Positions 15,795 through 24,029 of a stretch of 64,000 bases of DNA are shown here, in pieces. The notes under the pieces were generated by a model. The model was not told where the DNA came from and did no database searches. It saw only the letters and a program-made list of their open reading frames with translations. Location of the stretch: assembly GCA_024639165.1 (NCBI GenBank), contig JAHEIX010000003.1:62001-126000 (forward strand), given 5' to 3'. The position numbers and the translations under genes were made by a program. The first letter of the stretch is position 1. The number at the start of each line of letters is the position of its first letter. Source of the stretch: UBA7446 sp024639165. Its GTDB lineage: Bacteria; Bacteroidota; Bacteroidia; Flavobacteriales; Flavobacteriaceae.

Positions 15795-16777
15795 TCTTCG
15801 GCATAGATGGCTACAACAGGACTGCCATCCAGTGTAATATACCCTCTGAACATCCCCGGTGTATTAAATGGCATGACTACATGTCCTTGGCTGTCAAGCC
15901 CAATAACCCCTCCTGCGCCTCCTTTTTCTTTTAATGCAGCAATGACTTCTGTTGATGCCTTTTCAATGGAGTGACCTGCGTATTTCATTCGTGCAGCAAT
16001 GTCGTGTGCCACAACATTTCGAATAAAAAATTCACCATGTCCAGTAGCCGAAATCCCACAAACGTCATTTTCAGCATACGTACCAGCCCCAATAACAGGC
16101 ACATCGCCAATGCGCCCATAGCGCTTATTGGTCATTCCTCCAGTTGATGTTCCAGCAGCTAAATTTCCATTTACATCTAGCGCCACAGCACCTACTGTAC
16201 CCAATTTCTCTTGACTTGGCATGACCATGGAAACCTTAACTTCTTTAAGTCTATCATAGTTATTTTGGGTAAAAAAGTATGAGGGATCAACTTGTTTAAG
16301 TCCTTGTTCTAGGGCAAATTCTTCTGCTCCTTGTCCACTCAGAAAAACATGAACAGAGTGATCCAATACTGCACGGGCAACTTGAATGGGGTTTTTTATT
16401 GTTGATATCCCTGTAGCTGCACCAGCACCGCCTGTTGCTCCGTCCATGATTGCACTGTCCATTTCATTGGTTTCATTATAGGTAAATACCGAGCCTTTTC
16501 CCGCATTAAATAGCGGAGAGTCCTCAAGGTGTTCAATGGCCCGTTGAACTGCATCTAAACTGCTTCCTCCATTTTTAATAACGTCTCTTCCTTTAATTAG
16601 TGCTGTTTCTAAAGTTGTTATGTAGGCATTTTCCATACTGTCGGATACGCTCTCACGGGATATCCAACCTGCACCTCCGTGAATGACAAGTGCGGCTTTG
16701 GGTGTTTCAGGGATTGTTTTGGTGCAACTCAAGGCAATGAGAAATAAAATAAACAGGGATAAAGAGCGAACTATCAT
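15791..16777 (-). CDS. Isoaspartyl peptidase / plant-type L-asparaginase, lipoprotein
   Basis: An Ntn-hydrolase of MEROPS family T2 (328 aa). The precursor self-cleaves before the Thr of GTVGAVALD, giving alpha and beta chains. ALVIHGGAGW at the N-terminus and GTSTGGMTNKRYGRIGDVPVIGAGTYA after the nucleophile are family signatures. It removes isoaspartyl residues from peptides and hydrolyses asparagine. The N-terminus is a lipoprotein signal (LIALSC), which implies a periplasmic, membrane-anchored role in peptide salvage. Confidence 0.9.
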   Translation of the reverse strand: MIVRSLSLFILFLIALSCTKTIPETPKAALVIHGGAGWISRESVSDSMENAYITTLETALIKGRDVIKNGGSSLDAVQRAIEHLEDSPLFNAGKGSVFTYNETNEMDSAIMDGATGGAGAATGISTIKNPIQVARAVLDHSVHVFLSGQGAEEFALEQGLKQVDPSYFFTQNNYDRLKEVKVSMVMPSQEKLGTVGAVALDVNGNLAAGTSTGGMTNKRYGRIGDVPVIGAGTYAENDVCGISATGHGEFFIRNVVAHDIAARMKYAGHSIEKASTEVIAALKEKGGAGGVIGLDSQGHVVMPFNTPGMFRGYITLDGSPVVAIYAED

Positions 16778-16808
16778 GGCGTATAATTTTCTCTAAATTA
16801 AAAAAAAA

Positions 16809-17087
16809 TTATTCTGCCAACTGGATTGTTAAAAGTATTAGGTTGACCATCAAGCCAAATATGAAAATATAAAACACTTTTTTCACATGAATTTGAGCCA
16901 ATATTGCGCCTAGATACATAGTAGTAGCTGTAACACAACAGAGCAATTGGAACATGTCCCAAAGATTTGGGATCCCTTGTAGTATATAATAAACTGCGAT
17001 TGAGCCAATACAGGCTTGAATGATGATGGTTAAGGGAATGAGTTGGAAGTAACTTCCAGCAAAATAGCGAAAAGCATTGTTAAACAT
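16809..17087 (-). CDS. Small multi-pass membrane protein (92 aa), function unknown
   Basis: 92 residues with about three transmembrane segments (near residues 13-35, 42-62 and 68-88) joined by short loops. The conserved-looking positions are mostly aromatic. It begins MFNNAFRYFAGSYFQLIPLT. I recognise no domain. It lies 31 bases upstream of the isoaspartyl peptidase on the same strand and could be cotranscribed with it. The codon usage and length look like a real gene rather than a shadow. Confidence 0.6.
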   Translation of the reverse strand: MFNNAFRYFAGSYFQLIPLTIIIQACIGSIAVYYILQGIPNLWDMFQLLCCVTATTMYLGAILAQIHVKKVFYIFIFGLMVNLILLTIQLAE

Positions 17088-17166
17088 AATTATAAGATTT
17101 GGGTACCATAAAATTAGTCATTTTTTATGAAAAATGGATAAAGGCTTAAAAACCATCAAATTTTTC

Positions 17167-17174
17167 TATTTTTG
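17167..17174 (+). promoter_or_regulatory. -7 element of the pyr operon
   Basis: TATTTTTG is a perfect TAnnTTTG, 14 bases before the pyrR ATG. The leader is far too short to hold a Bacillus-type pyr attenuator, so regulation by RNA attenuation in front of pyrR is not supported here. Confidence 0.45.
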
Positions 17175-17188
17175 TAAAAATATTTTGG

Positions 17189-17728
17189 ATGAGCCAAAAG
17201 CTACTACTTAGTGCCGAAGACCTGCGCATCATCCTTTTTCGTTTAGCTTGTCAACTTAAAGAAACCCACGGAGACTTCTCCAAAACCATTCTTGTCGGCT
17301 TACAGCCACGCGGTGTTCGATTGGCAGAACGCCTGCTGCAAATTTTACAGCATCATTATAAGGTTGCTGATGTAAAGCTCAGTCAGCTTGACATCACTTT
17401 TTTCAGAGACGACTTTAGGAGAAGTGATAAGGTGTTAAGTGCCAATGTTAACGATATGGAAGTTGGGGTTGAAAACAAGCGCATTGTTTTAATAGATGAC
17501 GTTTTATACACAGGTCGAAGCATTCGTGCTGCCTTGACCGCTATTGACTCTTACGGCCGTCCAGAGGAAGTTCAACTTCTAACCCTAATCGATCGTAGAT
17601 TTTCAAGACATCTGCCTATACAACCTGATTTTTGTGGTCGGCAAGTTGATGCGATTCAAAACGAGCGTGTTGTGGTTTGTTGGCAAGAAGAAGACAATGA
17701 AGACGCAGTTTATCTGGTAAACAAATAA
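17189..17728 (+). CDS. pyrR: PyrR, pyrimidine regulatory protein / uracil phosphoribosyltransferase
   Basis: A 179-aa phosphoribosyltransferase-fold protein. The PRPP-binding loop is VLIDDVLYTGRSIRAAL, and LVGLQPRGVRLAERL is the substrate loop. In Firmicutes PyrR binds pyr mRNA in response to UMP and has weak uracil phosphoribosyltransferase activity. An RNA-regulatory role in Bacteroidota is not established by this sequence. The gene ends one base before pyrB and heads an operon of at least pyrR-pyrB-STAS-like-rnz-pdxH. Confidence 0.93.
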   Translation: MSQKLLLSAEDLRIILFRLACQLKETHGDFSKTILVGLQPRGVRLAERLLQILQHHYKVADVKLSQLDITFFRDDFRRSDKVLSANVNDMEVGVENKRIVLIDDVLYTGRSIRAALTAIDSYGRPEEVQLLTLIDRRFSRHLPIQPDFCGRQVDAIQNERVVVCWQEEDNEDAVYLVNK

Positions 17729-17729
17729 T

Positions 17730-18653
17730 ATGAGCGAATTAAGCGTAAAGCATTTATTGGGCATCAAATATCTCACAGAAGCAGATATCCAGCTTATTTT
17801 TGATACCGCTACCCAATTTAAAGAAGTAATCAATCGCCCAATCAAAAAGGTTCCTTCATTACGCGACATAACCATAGCCAATCTTTTCTTTGAAAACAGT
17901 ACACGCACCAAGCTCTCTTTTGAACTGGCGCAGAAAAGATTATCAGCTGATGTAATAAACTTTGCCTCTTCCATGTCATCTTTGAAGAAAGGGGAGACTT
18001 TAATAGACACCGTAAATAATATTTTATCTATGAAAGTGGACATGGTGGTCATGCGTCACTCCAGTCCAGGGGCTGCCAGCTTTCTGGCTCAACACGTTGA
18101 CGCAACCATTATCAACGCCGGCGATGGTGCACATGAACATCCTACACAGGCATTACTCGATACCTTTTCCATAAATGAACGTCTTGGCGATGTTGCAGGA
18201 AAAAAAGTTGTTATTATAGGCGATATTCTTCATTCAAGAGTAGCCTTGTCCAATATTTTCGCTTTACAAAAATTAGGTGCTGAGGTTTGTGTGTGCGGTC
18301 CAAAAACATTAATACCCAAGCATATTACTAGTTTGGGCATCAGCGTAGAAACCGATGTTAATAAAGCCCTGAAATGGTGTGATGTAGCAAATGTTTTAAG
18401 AGTGCAATTTGAGCGCATGTCTGCAAGCTATTTCCCCTCCAACCGAGAATATGCGGCTTTTTATGGGATTACTAAACCCATGCTAGATGCATTGGACAAA
18501 GAAATTGTCATCATGCACCCAGGACCAATTAACAGGGGGGTCGAACTGTCAAGTGCAGTTGTTGATTCTGACCAAGCCATTATTTTGGATCAAGTAGAAA
18601 ATGGTGTGGCAATTCGAATGGCTGTATTATATTTACTTGCTGCAAAGAATTAA
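17730..18653 (+). CDS. pyrB: Aspartate carbamoyltransferase catalytic subunit
   Basis: Committed step of pyrimidine synthesis: carbamoyl phosphate plus aspartate gives carbamoyl aspartate. At 307 aa it is normal length. The carbamoyl-phosphate site FENSTRTKLSFELA is intact, with HPTQALLDTF and the HPGPINRGVEL aspartate-binding segment. No pyrI regulatory chain is adjacent, so the enzyme is probably the unregulated trimer, with control at the level of pyrR. Confidence 0.97.
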   Translation: MSELSVKHLLGIKYLTEADIQLIFDTATQFKEVINRPIKKVPSLRDITIANLFFENSTRTKLSFELAQKRLSADVINFASSMSSLKKGETLIDTVNNILSMKVDMVVMRHSSPGAASFLAQHVDATIINAGDGAHEHPTQALLDTFSINERLGDVAGKKVVIIGDILHSRVALSNIFALQKLGAEVCVCGPKTLIPKHITSLGISVETDVNKALKWCDVANVLRVQFERMSASYFPSNREYAAFYGITKPMLDALDKEIVIMHPGPINRGVELSSAVVDSDQAIILDQVENGVAIRMAVLYLLAAKN

Positions 18654-18655
18654 TC

Positions 18656-18997
18656 ATGCAAATTAGTCAACACGATAAAACCACTGTTTTTTCTTGGGAT
18701 AGTACAGATCCAACGGGGATAGATTTTAGAAACCTTGTCAAAGGACACTACAAAAACATGCACCAGCAGAATATTGTTATTGATTTATCTGCGATCAAAT
18801 CATTGAACCCAAAACACGTTTTAGAATTTTCCGAACTCAATACGTATAATAAAGAACAGGTGTTAAAATCATTTGTTGTTGTTGTTGGTACGATGTCTGT
18901 GAGTCAACTCCCCGAGGATATCGCTACTGCACCAACACTGCAAGAGGCACTTGATATTATTGAGATGGAGGAGATTGAACGCGATTTAGGATATTGA
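18656..18997 (+). CDS. STAS-like protein (113 aa) coupled to rnz
   Basis: 113 residues with the alternating strand-helix pattern of a STAS/SpoIIAA-like fold (QQNIVIDLSAIKSLNPKHVL, then EQVLKSFVVVVG), lacking a convincing phosphorylatable Ser. Its TGA shares one base with the ATG of rnz (TGATG), so the two proteins are translationally coupled. I recognise it only as a recurrent flavobacterial companion of RNase Z, sometimes mislabelled as RNase Z. Its function is unknown. A role in controlling RNase Z or tRNA maturation is speculation from the coupling. Confidence 0.65.
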   Translation: MQISQHDKTTVFSWDSTDPTGIDFRNLVKGHYKNMHQQNIVIDLSAIKSLNPKHVLEFSELNTYNKEQVLKSFVVVVGTMSVSQLPEDIATAPTLQEALDIIEMEEIERDLGY

Positions 18998-19899
18998 TGA
19001 AGCTAACTATATTGGGCTGCCATTCGGCTACTCCCCACGAGAACAAAAACCCCACGTCCCAATTATTGGAAATTAAGGGGCATCGCTTTATTATTGACTG
19101 CGGCGAAGGAACCCAAGTGCAATTGCGTAAAGCCAAGGTTTCTTTTGTCCATATTAAGCATATCTTTATTTCTCACTTACATGGAGATCATTTTTATGGT
19201 CTTCCAGGTCTGGTATCCTCTTTTCGTTTATTGGGTCGCGAGGCACCACTTCATATTTATGGCCCGAAGGGCATTAAGGAAGCTTTGCTTTTGTTGCTGA
19301 AATTATCCAAATCAAATATGAATTACCCCCTTCATTTTCACGAATTATCCTCTAAACAATCTGAATGTGTTTTTGAAGACGAAAATGTTTTGGTACGCAC
19401 GATTCCATTAAAGCACCGAGTGTATACTAACGGTTTTTTGTTTGAAGAAAAAATTGGACTTCGAAGAATTGATGCAGACGCAGCCCAAGCAGCAGGTATT
19501 GATAAAAGTCACTATCGCTTGTTGCAGCAAGGAAAAGATGTGGAAAGTAACGATGGTACTTTGGTCGAAAATAAAAAAGTCACGTTTGCTCCTCATCCTG
19601 TTATGAAGTATGCATATTGTAGTGATACGGCTTACCACCCTCCTATAATTGACATCATTCACAAAGTGGACTGGTTGTATCACGAAGCCACTTTTTTAAA
19701 TCAGCATAACGCCCTGGCAGCACAAACCAAGCATAGCACTGCCCAACAGGCAGCTGAGATTGCCAAAAAAGCCGAAGTGGGCCGCTTAATCTTAGGTCAT
19801 TATTCCTCAAGATATAAAGACTTAGCGCTGTTTGTTGATGAGGCAAAAGCTGTGTTTCCCAATGTGATTTTAGCGGCAGATGGTGCTGTGATTTCCTAA
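18997..19899 (+). CDS. rnz: Ribonuclease Z
   Basis: A metallo-beta-lactamase-fold endonuclease that trims tRNA 3' trailers. The zinc motif is HLHGDHFYGLPG, with later ligands in the ASP region AYCSDTAY and in LGHYSSRY. At 300 aa it is the short, homodimeric form. This enzyme is needed here because the three tRNAs in the window do not encode CCA. The start is the ATG at 18997, overlapping the preceding stop; a TTG three bases earlier is equally in frame. Confidence 0.95.
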   Translation: MKLTILGCHSATPHENKNPTSQLLEIKGHRFIIDCGEGTQVQLRKAKVSFVHIKHIFISHLHGDHFYGLPGLVSSFRLLGREAPLHIYGPKGIKEALLLLLKLSKSNMNYPLHFHELSSKQSECVFEDENVLVRTIPLKHRVYTNGFLFEEKIGLRRIDADAAQAAGIDKSHYRLLQQGKDVESNDGTLVENKKVTFAPHPVMKYAYCSDTAYHPPIIDIIHKVDWLYHEATFLNQHNALAAQTKHSTAQQAAEIAKKAEVGRLILGHYSSRYKDLALFVDEAKAVFPNVILAADGAVIS

Positions 19900-19921
19900 C
19901 GTATTTTTGTACATTTATAAA

Positions 19922-20566
19922 ATGGAAAGAGACTTTGGGCATCTTCGTAAAAACTATGAGGCAAACGTACTTGACGAAGCACAACTTCCCAATTTACCTA
20001 CTGTTCTGTTCAATCAATGGTTTGATGAGGTAACACAAGCTGGTGGTGTTGCGGAAGTAAACGCCATGACCCTAAGTTCTATTGATGATACCGGAAAAAT
20101 TAAGGCTCGTATTGTGTTGTTGAAAGAGTTAACTGCGGAAGGTTTTGTTTTTTATACAAATTACAACAGTGATAAATGTAGGGCGCTCTTTGCCAATCCC
20201 AAAGTAAGCTTATCTTTTTTTTGGCCAAATTTAGAACGACAAGTCATTATTTCAGGAATAGCTTCGAAAGTAGCACCTGATGTGTCAGACGCTTATTTTG
20301 CTTCCCGACCAACAGGAAGCCAACTTGGGGCTCATGTATCCCCTCAAAGCGATATTATTTCTTCAAGAGAAGTCTTGGAAGCACGTCAAGCTGCATTGGA
20401 GGAACAGTATGCAGGCAAAGATATTCCACGCCCTTCACACTGGGGTGGTATTGTAGTTGCACCTTTTGAGATGGAGTTTTGGCAGGGTAGGCCCAATCGA
20501 TTACACGACCGTATTGTTTACTTAAAGCAAGATGATACCTGGTCGAAACAGCGTAAAGCTCCCTAG
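19922..20566 (+). CDS. pdxH: Pyridoxamine 5'-phosphate oxidase
   Basis: FMN enzyme that makes PLP from PNP/PMP (214 aa). It shows the KARIVLLKE FMN-binding strand, FFWPNLERQVIISGIASKV, SQLGAHVSPQS, and the C-terminal EFWQGRPNRLHDR signature. The ATG at 19922 is chosen; an upstream in-frame TTG adds only MYIYK. TATTTTTG (19902-19909) lies 12 bases before this ATG, so pdxH may also have its own promoter in addition to the rnz operon. Confidence 0.96.
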   Translation: MERDFGHLRKNYEANVLDEAQLPNLPTVLFNQWFDEVTQAGGVAEVNAMTLSSIDDTGKIKARIVLLKELTAEGFVFYTNYNSDKCRALFANPKVSLSFFWPNLERQVIISGIASKVAPDVSDAYFASRPTGSQLGAHVSPQSDIISSREVLEARQAALEEQYAGKDIPRPSHWGGIVVAPFEMEFWQGRPNRLHDRIVYLKQDDTWSKQRKAP

Positions 20567-20596
20567 TTAATATTAACGCCCCACAACTATTTAAAG

Positions 20597-21085
20597 ATGA
20601 AAACATGGATTATGATACGTCATGGAAAGTCTTCTTGGGAACTAAATGTTTCTGATAAAGACCGTCCCCTTAGCCAACGGGGGATTGATGATGCCCACAA
20701 CATGGGTGCCTTTTTGGAAGATCAAAAATGTGCTATTGACGCCGTTTTTTCAAGCCCTGCTATACGCGCTGCCCATACTGCACTGATTGTATCTCGCGAA
20801 ATGAATTTACCAATGCATAAAATATCTTTTAGCGAATCGCTCTATGATTTTTCTGGTGAAGATGTATTGGAGTTTGTCCGATGTCTTGATGATACTATGG
20901 ATACGGTCATGACTTTTGGCCATAATAATGCCTGCACTTCTTTGGCGTATTCTTTAGCGGATTTTACTGGTGATAACATTCCAACGGCTGGTGCTGTCCT
21001 TTTTCGCTTTGATGTATCTTTGTGGTCAGAGATTACCAAAGCAAATGCTGAATATTTTTTTCCAAAAACCATAGCCAAGCCGTGA
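20597..21085 (+). CDS. SixA-like histidine phosphatase
   Basis: A 162-aa branch-2-like phosphohistidine phosphatase of the phosphoglycerate-mutase superfamily. It has MIRHGKSSWE (catalytic His in RHG) and a second His in TFGHNNACTSLAY. SixA removes phosphate from phosphohistidine proteins. The gene overlaps ppk1 by four bases (GTGA), which places it in a polyphosphate operon with ppk1 and ppx, an arrangement suggestive of a link to phosphate or nucleotide signalling. The substrate is not determined. Confidence 0.88.
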   Translation: MKTWIMIRHGKSSWELNVSDKDRPLSQRGIDDAHNMGAFLEDQKCAIDAVFSSPAIRAAHTALIVSREMNLPMHKISFSESLYDFSGEDVLEFVRCLDDTMDTVMTFGHNNACTSLAYSLADFTGDNIPTAGAVLFRFDVSLWSEITKANAEYFFPKTIAKP

Positions 21086-23127
21086 CACTTCCATTTGTAA
21101 ATCGTGAATTGAGCTGGTTAGACTTTAACCGTCGTGTTTTGCAAGAAGCGCAAGACGAAAGCGTGCCTTTGATTGAGCGTGTTCGTTTTATTGGAATTTT
21201 TTCAAATAATTTAGATGAATTTTTTAAGGTGCGTTATGCTACTGTAAAACGTATTGCACAGGTGGAAGCTGCTTCTAAATCGTCCGAAACTACCAATGCA
21301 GAGGCGTTGCTACAAGAGATTACCCAAAAGACCATTGCGCTTCAAGATGAAAGCTTTAAAACCATACAGCAACTAACTGCTGCTTTGGCCGATGAGAACA
21401 TCTTTATTTTGGATGAAACCGCTCTCGATGAAGAGCAAAGTGAATTTGTTCATGCATTTTTCACTAAAAAAGTAAGTCCAAATCTGCTTACTATACTCAT
21501 TAACGATAACAGCTTGTTGCCTAGCAATAGAGGAAACAACGCTTTTTTAGCTGTCCGTATTGAGCAACAAGATGGTGGCTCACAGTTTGCATTGATTCAA
21601 ATGCCAACAGACCTTGAACGTATTGTAGTCCTGCCTTCCCGTGATGGAAAACAGTTTGTGATGTTATTAGACGATCTTATCCGTCATCAAATGCAGTACA
21701 TTTTCCAAATACTTTCGCCTACTAAAATTAAGGCGCATATGGTAAAATTTACTCGAGATGCCGAGCTTGATTTTGACGACGATATCAATAAAAGTTATGT
21801 TGAAAAAGTAGCTTCAAGTGTCCGAGATAGAGTAGAGGGCGATCCTGTTCGGTTTGTTTATGATAAAAATATTGATGACGATACGCTTGAGATTTTATTG
21901 GAAAAATTTCAAATTGGCTCTCGAGACAGTATAATCCCTGGAGGGCGCTATCACAACCGAAGGGACTATATCAAGTTTCCTAGTTTAGGACGCCATGATT
22001 TACTCTACGACAAAAAGACACCACTACCTATTGCGGGCTTTTCTTTAGAAAAAAGTATTTTATCTCAAATAAGCCAACGCGACTTTCTACAGTTCGCTCC
22101 TTACCACAGCTTTGCTTATGTTGTAGGCTTTTTAAGAGAAGCTTCATTAGATCCAAAAGTAAAGAGTATTTCCATTACGATTTATCGGTTGTCAAGTGAA
22201 TCTCATATAGCAAATGCACTTATTCAAGCCGCACGAAACGGCAAACAGGTGACAGTACAAATTGAGTTACAGGCACGTTTTGATGAGGCGGCTAATATTC
22301 GTTATGCAGAAATACTTAAAAATGAAGGCGTACGTCTTATTTTTGGAATACCAAGCCTTAAAGTGCACTCCAAAACTTGTTTGGTTCAACGCCAAGAAGG
22401 GGATAAGCTCATGCGCTATGGGTTTATAAGTACTGGTAATTTTAACGAGTCAACAGCACGACTGTACACCGATTACACGCTTTTTACTGCCAATCAGCAA
22501 ATTTTAAAAGAAGTCAAGAAGGTGTTTACCTTTTTAGAAAAAAGCTATAAAATTCCCGTCCACAAACACCTGCTGATTTCTCCATTTTCTACGTCAACTG
22601 GATTTAAAGAACGTATTGTACGTGAAATGGCATTGGCACAAGCAGGGAAGAATGCACTCATACGCATTAAAATAAACAACATCACCAATTACGAAATGGT
22701 TGCTGCACTTTACGAAGCCAGTCAGGCGGGTGTACAAATACGGATGATTGTTCGTGGAATTTGTTGCTTGGTTCCCGGAGTGCCTGGTATTAGTGATAAT
22801 ATTGAAGTCATCAGCGTAGTAGATCGTTATTTAGAGCATCCACGAATGGTTATTTTTGAAAACAGTGGTGAAAGAGAAATATTCATTTCTTCAGCCGATT
22901 GGATGACTCGTAACCTAGATAATCGTGTCGAGGTGACCTGCCCAATTTATGATAAAGACATACAGCAAGAACTTGTAGATACTTTTGAGTTGAGTTGGAA
23001 TGACAATGTAAAGGCACGTTGGGTGAATGACTCCGCTAAACCTGTTTACCGCAATAATGGCGCTGCAACACTCCGCTCACAAGAGGCCACCTATTCATAT
23101 TATCAGAATAAACTAAAATCCTCTTGA
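21082..23127 (+). CDS. ppk1: Polyphosphate kinase 1
   Basis: A membrane-associated enzyme that polymerises the ATP gamma-phosphate into polyphosphate. At 681 aa it is full length. NRELSWLDFNRRVLQEA is the N-terminal signature. The phospho-accepting His lies in SLKVHSKTCLV within the PLD-like domain, and the second His is in YLEHPRMVIF. The start is GTG overlapping the sixA stop. The end overlaps the ppx start (TTGA), so the synthase and the hydrolase are translated as a coupled pair. Confidence 0.97.
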   Translation: MTLPFVNRELSWLDFNRRVLQEAQDESVPLIERVRFIGIFSNNLDEFFKVRYATVKRIAQVEAASKSSETTNAEALLQEITQKTIALQDESFKTIQQLTAALADENIFILDETALDEEQSEFVHAFFTKKVSPNLLTILINDNSLLPSNRGNNAFLAVRIEQQDGGSQFALIQMPTDLERIVVLPSRDGKQFVMLLDDLIRHQMQYIFQILSPTKIKAHMVKFTRDAELDFDDDINKSYVEKVASSVRDRVEGDPVRFVYDKNIDDDTLEILLEKFQIGSRDSIIPGGRYHNRRDYIKFPSLGRHDLLYDKKTPLPIAGFSLEKSILSQISQRDFLQFAPYHSFAYVVGFLREASLDPKVKSISITIYRLSSESHIANALIQAARNGKQVTVQIELQARFDEAANIRYAEILKNEGVRLIFGIPSLKVHSKTCLVQRQEGDKLMRYGFISTGNFNESTARLYTDYTLFTANQQILKEVKKVFTFLEKSYKIPVHKHLLISPFSTSTGFKERIVREMALAQAGKNALIRIKINNITNYEMVAALYEASQAGVQIRMIVRGICCLVPGVPGISDNIEVISVVDRYLEHPRMVIFENSGEREIFISSADWMTRNLDNRVEVTCPIYDKDIQQELVDTFELSWNDNVKARWVNDSAKPVYRNNGAATLRSQEATYSYYQNKLKSS

Positions 23128-24011
23128 GAATCTCTAAATATGCTGCTATTGATATAGGCTCAAACGCTGTACGTTTGTTGGTCAGTAATGTTATAGAGCG
23201 TAAGAACAACCCAACCCTTTTCACCAAGAATACTATGGTTCGTGTTCCCATACGACTGGGTCAGGATACCTTTACACATGGCTCTATAGGAATGCCGAAT
23301 CAGCAGCGTATGATTGATGCCATGCTTTCTTTCAAGAAGTTAATGGGGGTTCACGGTGTTTCTCATTATATGGCTTGCGCCACTTCTGCGCTACGGGAAG
23401 CTAAAAATGGATCGGAACTGATTGAGCGTATTTTAAAAGAAACCGAAGTAGCCATTGATATCATCGATGGAAAACGAGAAGCAGAAATCATTGCCATGAC
23501 GGATTTATACGATGTCATGAAACCTCATAAATCCTATCTCCTTGTTGATGTTGGTGGCGGAAGTACTGAACTTACGGTAATTGATCGTGGTAAAACCATT
23601 GCCTCAAAGTCTTTTAAAATAGGAACAGTTCGATTGCTTAATAAAATGGTAGCGGACAAAGAAATGGCATCCTATCAAAAATGGATTGAAAAACACACAC
23701 GTAAACTCGAACGCCTTTCTGTTGTGGGTTCGGGTGGTACCATTAACAAAGTATTTAAGCTTTCTGGCGTGAAGATAGGAAAGCCTCTTTCCTATATTTT
23801 ACTTTCAGAGTATTATGAATACTTAAAAAAGCGTACGTATAAAGAGTTAATCGTAGATCTGAGGTTAAATCAAGATCGTGCAGACGTTATCGTACCTGCA
23901 GTTCACATCTACCTTTTGGCCATGAAGCAATCGGGTGCCAATAAAATTTATGTTCCCAAAGTTGGTTTGGCAGATGGTATGATTAAGCTTCTGTATAAAG
24001 AGCTACACTAG
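23124..24011 (+). CDS. ppx: Exopolyphosphatase / GppA-family phosphatase
   Basis: A 295-aa ASKHA-fold Ppx/GppA protein with phosphate loops AAIDIGSNAVRLLV and LLVDVGGGSTELTVID. It is the short form lacking the C-terminal HD domains of E. coli Ppx. It degrades polyphosphate processively, or pppGpp to ppGpp, and the pairing with ppk1 favours polyphosphate. The start is TTG in the overlap TTGA with ppk1; the next Met is too far inside the first ATPase motif. Confidence 0.93.
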   Translation: MRISKYAAIDIGSNAVRLLVSNVIERKNNPTLFTKNTMVRVPIRLGQDTFTHGSIGMPNQQRMIDAMLSFKKLMGVHGVSHYMACATSALREAKNGSELIERILKETEVAIDIIDGKREAEIIAMTDLYDVMKPHKSYLLVDVGGGSTELTVIDRGKTIASKSFKIGTVRLLNKMVADKEMASYQKWIEKHTRKLERLSVVGSGGTINKVFKLSGVKIGKPLSYILLSEYYEYLKKRTYKELIVDLRLNQDRADVIVPAVHIYLLAMKQSGANKIYVPKVGLADGMIKLLYKELH

Positions 24012-24029
24012 TAATGGCCGTCTCTTGGA

